Assembly: GCA_023458315.1 (NCBI GenBank)
Contig: JAEXAH010000027.1
Span: 1 to 16,813 of the forward strand
Source of the DNA: Pseudomonadota bacterium
Lineage (GTDB): Bacteria; Pseudomonadota; Alphaproteobacteria; Rhodospirillales; Magnetospirillaceae
Direction: 5' to 3'
Length of the DNA: 16,813 nucleotides
Made by a program: the position numbers and the translations under genes. The first letter of the stretch is position 1. Each line of letters starts with the position of its first letter. The notes under the pieces were generated by a model that was given only the letters and a program-made list of their open reading frames with translations, ran no database searches and had not been told where the DNA came from. Below are positions 1 through 6,396 of the stretch, one piece after another.

Positions 1-13
1 GCGGGGAAGTGCT

Positions 14-123
14 CGTCATGGCCGGGCTTGACCCGGCCATCCACGTTTGTCCGCAGGCATCTCAGCGGAAAGACGGGAACAGGCGGCGCCGCGTGGATGC
101 CCGGATCAAGTCCGGGCATGACG
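14..123. repeat. Two-hairpin intergenic palindromic repeat
   Basis: Two 32-base arms, 14-45 and 92-123, are inverted copies of each other with only four differences. Each arm is itself a hairpin: a 9-bp stem (20s-30s in arm one, 97-119 in arm two) with a 5-base loop, CTTGA in one and its complement TCAAG in the other. The four differences fall as two pairs that face each other inside the stem, so both hairpins stay perfectly paired. The element lies just beyond the 3' end of the ybhGFSR operon and probably acts like a REP-type element (transcript end protection or attenuation) or is a small mobile palindrome. No T-run follows either hairpin in the direction of the operon, so it is not a classical terminator. 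Confidence 0.7.
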
Positions 124-177
124 GAAACGGTTGCTGGGCCAACAGACCCGCAAATCCGCGAAGACCCCTTTTTTCCA

Positions 178-1284
178 TCAATACAGCCGCCGCCGGAACA
201 GCCAGGCCGAGCCCGCCAGGGTGACGACGGCCAGTGCCGCCATGGGCCACACCGATTGCCAGACCAAAGCGGCGGGCATGTCCTTGAGGAACACCCCCCA
301 CAGCACCACCAGGATATGGCGCACCGGGTTGACCAGGGTCAGGGTCTGCATCCAGTCGGGCATGTTCTGCACCGGGGTGGCGAAGCCCGACAGGATCATG
401 GTCGGCACCATGAAGAAGAACGCCCCCATGATGGCCTGTTGCTGGGTGGACGCCAGCGCCGAGATGAACAGGCCGACGCCGATGGTGCACAGCAGGAACA
501 CCGCCAGCGCGGCATAAAGCAGCAGCACCGAGCCGGTCAGCGGCACCTTGAACCAGATTTGGCTGGCCAGGATGATGATACTGCCCTCGGCCATGCCGAT
601 CAGCAGGCCGGGCGCCGTCTTGCCCACCAGGATTTCCCACGGCCGCAGCGGCGTCACCAGCAATTGCTCGAAAGTGCCCAATTCGCGTTCGCGCGCCACG
701 CTCAGGCCCGTGACCACCAGCGCCACCACCTGGGTCAGCACGCCGACCAGACCGGGCACCACCACCCACAGGCTTTCCAGATTGGGGTTGAACCACACCC
801 GCGTCACCAGGGTGCTGCCCGCTGCCCGCCCGGCCCGGGCCGCCAGTTGGGCATTGTGTTCCATGACCATGGTGGTCAGGTATCCGGCGGCGATCTGGGC
901 GGAATTGGACCGCCGTCCGTCCAGCACCAATTGCACGCTGGCGCCCTGCCCGGTCTCGATCCGGCGCGAGAAATCCTGCGGAATGCGCAACGCCGCCATG
1001 GCGTCGCGGCGGTCGATGGCGGCGGCCATGTCGGCCTCGTTGTCCACCACCCGCAATGTGGCGAAGGTGGGCGAGCCCTGAAGCCGCGCCACCAATTCCC
1101 GCGACGCCAGTCCCTGGTCCTGGTTGAACAGCGCCACCGTCACGTCGGTGACGTCATAGGTGGCGGCATAGGAGAACACCGCCAACTGGATCAACGGCGG
1201 CACGATCAGCACGAAGCGGCTTTTCCTGTCGCGCCACACCGACAGCATTTCCTTGACGATCAACGCCCAGATCCGGCTCCACAT
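178..1284 (-). CDS. ybhR: ABC-2 type exporter permease, YbhR family
   Basis: This 368-residue inner-membrane protein is the second permease subunit of a YbhGFSR-type drug/cation exporter. It begins with a short cytoplasmic stretch (MWSRIWALIVKEMLSVWRD), then a first membrane helix near residues 24-45, a large extracytoplasmic loop to about residue 165, and five more helices to the C terminus, the layout of the ABC2_membrane_3 family. Segments recognisably shared with E. coli YbhR as I recall it include LDGRRSNSAQIAA, WFNPNL, TGLSVARERELGT, STQQQA and NPVRH. Length matches the family (about 368). It is the last gene of the operon and starts 4 bases after the stop of the preceding permease, so the two are probably co-translated. 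The transported substrate cannot be read from the sequence. Confidence 0.93.
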   Translation of the reverse strand: MWSRIWALIVKEMLSVWRDRKSRFVLIVPPLIQLAVFSYAATYDVTDVTVALFNQDQGLASRELVARLQGSPTFATLRVVDNEADMAAAIDRRDAMAALRIPQDFSRRIETGQGASVQLVLDGRRSNSAQIAAGYLTTMVMEHNAQLAARAGRAAGSTLVTRVWFNPNLESLWVVVPGLVGVLTQVVALVVTGLSVARERELGTFEQLLVTPLRPWEILVGKTAPGLLIGMAEGSIIILASQIWFKVPLTGSVLLLYAALAVFLLCTIGVGLFISALASTQQQAIMGAFFFMVPTMILSGFATPVQNMPDWMQTLTLVNPVRHILVVLWGVFLKDMPAALVWQSVWPMAALAVVTLAGSAWLFRRRLY

Positions 1285-1288
1285 GGCG

Positions 1289-2407
1289 CTACTCCAGGCT
1301 TTTGCGGGTGCGTTTCAGGGTGATCAGCGCCAGGATCAGCGCGATCAGGGCCAACGCCCCGGCATTGGGCAGGATGACGCTCCACACGTCGCCCGCCATG
1401 AAGATGGTTTGCAGGCAGGTGACGAAATAGCGGGCGGCGACGATGTGCGACAACGCCTCGATCCAGGCGGGCATGGACCCCGGCTCGAACACGAAGCCCG
1501 ACAGCATGAAGGCGGGCAGGAAGGCGGCGACGATGGCGATCTGCCCGGCGACGAACTGGTTTTTCGCCACCGTCGAGATCAGCAGCCCCAAATTGAGCGC
1601 GCCGATCAGGAACAGCGCCGACACCGCCGCCAGCACCCAGAACGAGCCGCGCATGGGCACATGGAACAGCCCCAGCGCGATGGCCACCGACAGCGCCATG
1701 CCGCCCATGCCCAGCACGAAATAGGGAATGACCTTGCCCGCCAGCAATTCCAGCCGCCCCACCGGCGTGGCGATCATGGCTTCCATGGTGCCGCGTTCCC
1801 ATTCCCGCGCCACCACCAGGGCGGTCAGGATGGTGCCGACCAGGGTCATGTTGATGGCGATCAGGCCGGGCACCAGGAAGTTGCGCGATTCCAGCGCCTC
1901 GTTGAACCACACGCGGGTTTCCACGGCGACCGGCAGCGACAGGTCGGCGCCACGGTCGCGGGCCTCGTGCCCCAGCCACTTGGCCCACACCCCCTCGGCG
2001 TAACCCTTGACCAGCCGGGCGGTGTTGGCATCGGTGCCATCCAGCAGCACCTGGATGGGGGCTTCGTCGCCGCGCGCCACACGGGCGTCGAAATCGGCGG
2101 CCACCAGCACCACGCCACGATAACGCCCCGACACCAGCCCATCCTCGGCCGGGCGGCGGTCGCGCAGTTCCTCGACCTGGAAATAGGGCGAATTGGCGAA
2201 GGCCGACACCAGACTGGCGGTGCGCGGCGTCGGGTCGGACACCACCAGCGCCACGGTGACGTGGCGGGCATCCAGCGACACGCCATAGCCGAACAGCAGC
2301 AACAGCACCACCGGCAGCACCAGCCCGATCACCATGCTGGAGGGGTCGCGGACGATTTGCAGCACTTCCTTGCGCATCAGCGCCCACAGGCGGCGAAAGC
2401 GGATCAT
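1289..2407 (-). CDS. ybhS: ABC-2 type exporter permease, YbhS family
   Basis: This 372-residue protein is the first permease of the exporter. It starts MIRFRRLWALMRKEVLQIVRDP, typical of YbhS, with a first helix near residues 25-43 (LVLPVVLLLLFGYG), an extracytoplasmic domain containing VLLDGTDANTA and VKGYAEG, and a C-terminal block of helices including ALVVAREWERGTMEA, LISTVAKNQF and FLPAFMLSGFVFE. These track E. coli YbhS closely along the whole length as I recall it. Its start overlaps the stop of the ATPase gene by 4 bases (ATGA arrangement), fixing the start and implying translational coupling. It should pair with the neighbouring YbhR-type permease to form the membrane pore. Confidence 0.94.
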   Translation of the reverse strand: MIRFRRLWALMRKEVLQIVRDPSSMVIGLVLPVVLLLLFGYGVSLDARHVTVALVVSDPTPRTASLVSAFANSPYFQVEELRDRRPAEDGLVSGRYRGVVLVAADFDARVARGDEAPIQVLLDGTDANTARLVKGYAEGVWAKWLGHEARDRGADLSLPVAVETRVWFNEALESRNFLVPGLIAINMTLVGTILTALVVAREWERGTMEAMIATPVGRLELLAGKVIPYFVLGMGGMALSVAIALGLFHVPMRGSFWVLAAVSALFLIGALNLGLLISTVAKNQFVAGQIAIVAAFLPAFMLSGFVFEPGSMPAWIEALSHIVAARYFVTCLQTIFMAGDVWSVILPNAGALALIALILALITLKRTRKSLE

Positions 2408-4086
2408 GGCCGTCCCTCCCGGTCACTGGCCTCGACCAGGGCGATGAAGGCATCCTCCAGCGTCGGGTCGGGCCGATCGTCCGTGCGCGCCGAATCCTTG
2501 ATGGCATCGGGACTGCCCAGGGCGATCAGGCGGCCGCGATAGACGATGCCGATGCGGTCGCAATATTCCGCTTCGTCCAGGAAATGGGTCGTCACCAGCA
2601 CCGCCACACCGTCGCCCGCCAGGGTGTTGATATGGCCCCAGAACTCGCGCCGCACCAGCGGATCGACGCCCGAGGTCGGCTCGTCCAGGAACAGGATGTC
2701 GGGGCCGTGCAGCACCGCCGCCGCCAGCGCCAGACGCTGCTTGAAGCCCAGCGGCAATTGCCCGGCATTGGTGTCGGCCAGCGGCTCCAGCCCGAACACA
2801 CCCAGCATGGCGCCGCACACCCGCCGCCGCGCCGCCCCCTTCAGGCCATAGGCCCCGGCGAAGAAATCCAGGTTCTGCCGCACCGACAGATCGGGATAAA
2901 GCGAGAATTTCTGCGACATGTAGCCCAGGCGCTGCTTGGCCTCGGGCGCGGCGCGGCCCAGATCGATGCCCGACACCAGGGCGGTGCCTCCGCTCGGTTC
3001 CATCAGGCCGCACAGCATGCGGAAGGTAGTGGATTTGCCCGCGCCGTTGGGGCCAAGCAGGCCGAAGATTTCCCCCGGCGCCACGGTGAAGCCCACATGG
3101 TCCACGGCGGTGAAATCGCCGAACCGGCGCACCAGATCGCGGGCCTCGACCACCGCGCCGCCGCGTGGCCGGGGGTGGCGCACCAGATCGGGCAGCACCG
3201 GCGGCGGTCCGCCGTGATGGTCCAGCAGGGCGATGAAGGCGTCCTCGAAGCGCGGCGCCACCGGCTCGACCACCGCCTCGGGTGCCCCCAGGTCAGCGGG
3301 ATCGGGGGGCGGCGCGCCCTCGGCCATGACCATGCGCACGCTGGCACCCTGGATCAGCGCGTCCGCCACCCCGGGCAAGGCGCGGGCGGCGGCTTGCACC
3401 GCCCGGCGGTCCAGGCTGGCGCCGCGCACGGCAAAGGAACGCCCGCCCATGCGTGCCGTCAATTCCAACGGCGGGCCGTCATAGACCAGTTTGCCGTGAT
3501 CCAGCAGCAGCACCGAATGGCAACGCTCGGCCTCGTCCAGATAGGCGGTGGACCACACCACGCCGACGCCCTGGTCGGCCAGTTCATGCACCATGCGCCA
3601 CAATTCGCGCCGCGACACCGGATCGACGCCGACGCTGGGTTCGTCCAGCAACAGCAAACGCGGCGTCGCCACCAGGGCGCAGGCCAACCCCAGCTTCTGC
3701 TTCATGCCGCCCGACAGCTTGCCCGCCAGCCGCGCCTCGAATCCGGCCAGCCCGGAAAACGACAGCAGCCGGGCGAAGGTTTCCGCCTGTTCCGCCGCCG
3801 CCAGCCCGCGCAGATCGGCGTACAGCGACAGGTTTTCGGCGACGCTGAGGTCTTCATACAGGCCGAAACGCTGCGGCATGTAGCCCAGGGCGTCCACCGC
3901 CGACAGCGCGCCGCCATCGGGCGCCAGCAACCCGGCCATCAGCCGCAGCAACGTGGTCTTGCCCGCACCGTCGGCGCCCACCAGACCCGTCACCCGCCCG
4001 GCCGGAATGGACGCGGTGACGCCGTCCACGGCGCTGGTGGCGCCGAAGCTCTTGCGCACATCGTCCAGGCGGACCAGCGCGTCCAT
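2404..4086 (-). CDS. ybhF: Fused double ATP-binding protein of ABC exporter, YbhF family
   Basis: This 560-residue cytoplasmic protein carries two ABC ATPase domains in one chain (E. coli YbhF is about 578). Domain 1 has Walker A GADGAGKT (37-44), signature LSGGMKQ (124-130) and Walker B LLLLDEP (144-150). Domain 2 has Walker A GPNGAGKS (345-352), signature LPLGFKQ (444-450) and Walker B ILFLDEP (464-470). The switch histidine is present in domain 2 (TTHFLDEAE) but replaced in domain 1 (STAYLDEAE), and the domain 2 signature lacks the SGG core. One composite ATP site is therefore probably canonical and the other degenerate. A Pro/Gly-rich linker of about 60 residues joins the domains. The start lies 9 bases after the ybhG stop, and the 3' end overlaps ybhS by 4 bases. 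Confidence 0.95.
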   Translation of the reverse strand: MDALVRLDDVRKSFGATSAVDGVTASIPAGRVTGLVGADGAGKTTLLRLMAGLLAPDGGALSAVDALGYMPQRFGLYEDLSVAENLSLYADLRGLAAAEQAETFARLLSFSGLAGFEARLAGKLSGGMKQKLGLACALVATPRLLLLDEPSVGVDPVSRRELWRMVHELADQGVGVVWSTAYLDEAERCHSVLLLDHGKLVYDGPPLELTARMGGRSFAVRGASLDRRAVQAAARALPGVADALIQGASVRMVMAEGAPPPDPADLGAPEAVVEPVAPRFEDAFIALLDHHGGPPPVLPDLVRHPRPRGGAVVEARDLVRRFGDFTAVDHVGFTVAPGEIFGLLGPNGAGKSTTFRMLCGLMEPSGGTALVSGIDLGRAAPEAKQRLGYMSQKFSLYPDLSVRQNLDFFAGAYGLKGAARRRVCGAMLGVFGLEPLADTNAGQLPLGFKQRLALAAAVLHGPDILFLDEPTSGVDPLVRREFWGHINTLAGDGVAVLVTTHFLDEAEYCDRIGIVYRGRLIALGSPDAIKDSARTDDRPDPTLEDAFIALVEASDREGRP

Positions 4087-4095
4087 GACCTTCCC

Positions 4096-5070
4096 CTATG
4101 GCAGCAGCTTCACCGTCACCGGCATGCCCTGGCGCAGACCGTCATCGGGGTCGGCGACGACGATGCGCAGGCGATAGACCAGCGAGGTACGCAATTCCGG
4201 CGTCTCCACCATCTTCGGGGTGAATTCCGCCACCGGCGACACGAACCCCACCTGACCGCGATAGGTGCGGCCGCCATCGGTCAGCACCTCGGCCCTGGTG
4301 CCCGGCACCACCCGGCCCAGCGCCGGTTCCGCCACCCAGGCGCGCACCTGCATGGGCTCGGCCAGCGCCAGGGTCAGCACGGTGGCCCCCGGCAGCAGCA
4401 TGGAACCGGGCTCACGCACCCGGATCATCACCTGACCGGCGGCGGGCGCCGTCAGTTCGGCATCGGCAAGGCGGCGGCGCATGAGGTCCAGGGTTGCCTG
4501 CTCGCCCGCCAATTGCGCCTTGCCCGCCGCGATGTCCTCGGACCGGAAGCCTTTCTCTTGCAGGGCCAGCGCCTCGCGCGCCCGGTTCAACTGCGCCTCG
4601 GCCTGGCGCAGGGTCGCCCGCGCGTTGTCCAGCGACTGGCGCGACACCACCGAATCCACCGTGGTTCCGGCCAGACGGTCATAGGTGGCCTTGGCGTTGA
4701 CCGCCGCCGCCTCGGTGCGTGCCACCTCGGCACGGGCCTGGGCGATTTCCTGCGGCCGGTTGCCTGCCTCCAGCTTGGCCAGATTGGCCGCCGCCCCGGC
4801 CACCCGCGCCTCGGCGATGCGGACCGCGTCCTCCAGATAGGATTTGTCCATCACCGCCACCACCTGACCGGCGGCGACGCGGTCGCCTTCCTCGACCAGC
4901 AGCTTGTCCAGCCGTCCTTCGACCCGGAAGGCCAGATCGACCTGCCGGATATCGACGCTGCCGTTCAGCACCAGCATTCCGGTATCGGCCGGTTTGCGCA
5001 GGGCAAACCACAGCCCGGCGGCGGCCAGGGCCAGAACAACGGCGATCAGGGCGGGAATTTTGCGGCGCAT
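4096..5070 (-). CDS. ybhG: HlyD-family periplasmic adaptor (membrane fusion protein), YbhG type
   Basis: This 324-residue adaptor links the ABC exporter to the periplasm. One N-terminal membrane helix (about residues 8-25) anchors it. Next come a biotinyl-lipoyl-like half motif (GSVDIRQVDLAFRVEGRL then VEEGDRVAAGQVVAVMD), a long alanine-rich coiled-coil hairpin (about 80-210), the second lipoyl half (LTAPAAGQVMIRVREPGS) and a beta-barrel part ending VSPVAEFTPKMVETPELRTSLVYRLRIVV. The last block is nearly the same as in E. coli YbhG. It is the first gene of the operon, with yajQ divergent 154 bases away. In E. coli a TetR-type gene (ybhH/cecR) lies immediately upstream; that position here is occupied by yajQ on the other strand. 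Confidence 0.94.
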   Translation of the reverse strand: MRRKIPALIAVVLALAAAGLWFALRKPADTGMLVLNGSVDIRQVDLAFRVEGRLDKLLVEEGDRVAAGQVVAVMDKSYLEDAVRIAEARVAGAAANLAKLEAGNRPQEIAQARAEVARTEAAAVNAKATYDRLAGTTVDSVVSRQSLDNARATLRQAEAQLNRAREALALQEKGFRSEDIAAGKAQLAGEQATLDLMRRRLADAELTAPAAGQVMIRVREPGSMLLPGATVLTLALAEPMQVRAWVAEPALGRVVPGTRAEVLTDGGRTYRGQVGFVSPVAEFTPKMVETPELRTSLVYRLRIVVADPDDGLRQGMPVTVKLLP

Positions 5071-5113
5071 GGCGGCCTCGCACGGTCAAAAGAACGTCCG
5101 GCCCTCAGGATAT

Positions 5114-5131
5114 CGCTTGATAAGCCAAGCG
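5114..5131. promoter_or_regulatory. Short perfect dyad between ybhG and yajQ, possible operator
   Basis: The sequence CGCTTGATAAGCCAAGCG has 6-base perfect inverted arms around a 6-base centre. It sits in the 154-base divergent region, 44 bases upstream of the ybhG start. Its size and position suit a repressor or activator dimer controlling the exporter, but no regulator gene is nearby. It is not a good FNR box: the right half lacks the ATCAA-like element. No convincing -35/-10 pair was found in the region. Confidence 0.35.
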
Positions 5132-5224
5132 TCGCCCCGCGAATCACGCATGGCAGAATCTAGCCAATACCGCGCACATGGGCTAAACCTGCGGCCAAGC
5201 GAAAACCGTTCCAGGATGGATTCC

Positions 5225-5713
5225 ATGCCTTCGTTCGACATCGTTTCCAAGACCGACATGGCCGAGGTGGACAACGCCATCGCCGGCATCCAGCGCGAGA
5301 TCGGCACCCGCTTCGACTTCAAGGGCTCGAAATGCTCCATCGAGCGCAAGGAGCAGGTCATCACCATCCTGGCCGACAACGACACCCGGCTGGAGCTGAT
5401 GCACGACTTCCTGCGCACCTATTTCACCCGCCGCAAGGTCGACCCCAAGTGCCTGGACTTCACCGCCGCGCCGCAAAAGGCGTCGGGCGACACCCTGCGC
5501 CACGAGGTCAAGGTCAAGCAGGGCATCGACCAGACCGTCGCCAAGACTCTGATCAAGGAACTGAAGGACAGCAAGATCAAGGTCCAGGCGTCCATCCAGG
5601 GCGACGAAGTGCGCGTCAACGGCAAGAAGCGCGACGATCTGCAAGAGGCCATCGCGCTGTGCCGCAAGCTGGAAGTGGAACTGCCGCTGCAATTCGTGAA
5701 CTTCCGCGACTGA
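5225..5713 (+). CDS. yajQ: YajQ family nucleotide/cyclic-di-GMP-binding protein
   Basis: This 162-residue soluble protein is close to the usual YajQ length of 163. The start MPSFDIVSK is the family's conserved N terminus. It is chosen over an in-frame ATG three codons upstream because AGGA at 5213-5216 is properly spaced from 5225. Other conserved blocks are the central ETRFDF-like element (here GTRFDFKGS), VKQGID, IKELKDSKIKVQASIQGDEVRVNGKKRDDLQ (shown as separate motifs in E. coli), and the end QFVNFRD. Family members fold as two ferredoxin-like domains and have been reported to bind cyclic di-GMP and to affect transcription in Xanthomonas. The gene stands alone on the plus strand, divergent to the exporter operon and followed by a strong hairpin. 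Confidence 0.96.
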   Translation: MPSFDIVSKTDMAEVDNAIAGIQREIGTRFDFKGSKCSIERKEQVITILADNDTRLELMHDFLRTYFTRRKVDPKCLDFTAAPQKASGDTLRHEVKVKQGIDQTVAKTLIKELKDSKIKVQASIQGDEVRVNGKKRDDLQEAIALCRKLEVELPLQFVNFRD

Positions 5714-5758
5714 ACACCCCGGCCATCGGGCGTCGAACATGACGCACGAATGATAAAG

Positions 5759-5797
5759 GTTAGACCGTGGTGCACATTTAGGGCATCACGGTCTAAC
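5759..5797. terminator. Long hairpin between convergent yajQ and a small gene, possible bidirectional terminator
   Basis: Arms GTTAGACCGTGGTGC (5759-5773) and GCATCACGGTCTAAC (5783-5797) pair over 15 positions with a single mismatch, which would be a G-U pair in RNA on one strand, around a 9-base loop. It starts 46 bases past the yajQ stop, and its right arm contains the stop codon of the minus-strand gene. On the plus strand no T-run follows. On the minus strand a modestly T-rich stretch (CCTTTATCATT) follows. A terminator for both genes is the simplest reading; an operator or protein-binding site is the alternative. Confidence 0.5.
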
Positions 5798-5987
5798 GCA
5801 ACGGCGGCAGTTCGTCCCCGGCACGGCCGTGGGCGTGCTGCCGCTTGCGTTCCAGCACGCACAGGGCATAGCGGGCGGCGCGGATGTCGTCGGGCTTGGC
5901 GCGGGGATCGCGCAAGATCCGCCGGGCCAGCCTTTCCCGTTCGCCGTCGGACAATGGGGCGCCAAGGGTGCCGGTCTGGTCGGTCAT
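5793..5987 (-). CDS. Small hypothetical protein, 64 residues
   Basis: The predicted product is 64 residues, charged and largely helical, with no membrane segment or signal peptide and one cysteine in ARYALCVLERKR. It begins MTDQTGTLGAPLSDGERERLARRIL. The ATG at 5987 is preferred over a GTG six bases upstream because GGAG at 5993-5996 is spaced 5 bases from it. The pattern (L-S-D-x-E-R-E-x-L-A-R-R-I-L followed by D-D-I-R-A-A-R-Y-A-L) looks like a small regulatory or adaptor protein, but I do not recognise a family. Its stop codon lies inside the right arm of the hairpin shared with yajQ. Confidence 0.5.
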   Translation of the reverse strand: MTDQTGTLGAPLSDGERERLARRILRDPRAKPDDIRAARYALCVLERKRQHAHGRAGDELPPLR

Positions 5988-6192
5988 CGCCACTCCGCGT
6001 TTTGAACGACATACTTCAGCAATATGCCTGACTCATGGAGGGGGAGCCATCGGGCAAACGCCTGATTTTCCGCCATGGCGGCGCCGCGACGCCGACTTAT
6101 CCCACCGGAGGTATACGTTTGCCTTGCTGCGCCGGAGCGGGCGATGCGTTTACACAGCGTTAACGTTTACGCAAATTCCGGTTCACCGCACC

Positions 6193-6381
6193 ATGACCAA
6201 GGCCCAGCAACGTTCCGCGTGGAAGACCCTGACCGACCTGTTGCACGACGCCCGCCACGGCCGCCCCGTGGATGGCCGCGTGGGGGTGCAGATGGCCGAA
6301 GCCCTGGCCCCGCACTGGCCCAGCTTCGATCTGACCCTGCGCCGCATCAGCCAGCGCATGCGCGATCTGGGCGCCGCCTGA
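6193..6381 (+). CDS. Small hypothetical protein, 62 residues
   Basis: The predicted product is a 62-residue basic, helical protein starting MTKAQQRSAWKTLTDLLHDA and ending RISQRMRDLGAA, with no membrane segment or cysteine. No family is recognised. The ATG at 6193 has only a weak ribosome binding site. A better GGAGG at 6107-6111 lies too far upstream for it and 12 bases before an in-frame TTG at 6124, so a longer form with 23 extra residues is possible but less likely. Codon use is like its neighbours. It converges on the receptor gene with 15 bases between the stops, and CCTTTTTTAAAGG just beyond may help end transcription. Confidence 0.45.
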   Translation: MTKAQQRSAWKTLTDLLHDARHGRPVDGRVGVQMAEALAPHWPSFDLTLRRISQRMRDLGAA

Positions 6382-6396
6382 TCCGCCGACCGGGCA

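Noticed and set aside
125..177. Intrinsic terminator for the ybh operon
   Set aside because: On the minus strand no GC stem followed by a T-run is present; the C4T6 stretch reads as A/G in the direction of the operon.
5116..5130. FNR box in the ybhG-yajQ gap
   Set aside because: TTGAT is present but the right half is CAAGC at the wrong spacing; the site reads better as a simple dyad.
2584..5163. 859-residue plus-strand open frame across the exporter operon
   Set aside because: It is His/Gln/Arg-rich, antisense to ybhF and ybhG, which have intact motifs, and so is a GC-content artefact.
6144..6175. CtrA or DnaA-type site in the GTTAACGTTTACGC region
   Set aside because: Only one TTAA half is present and the second half (GCAA) does not match; no good DnaA box.
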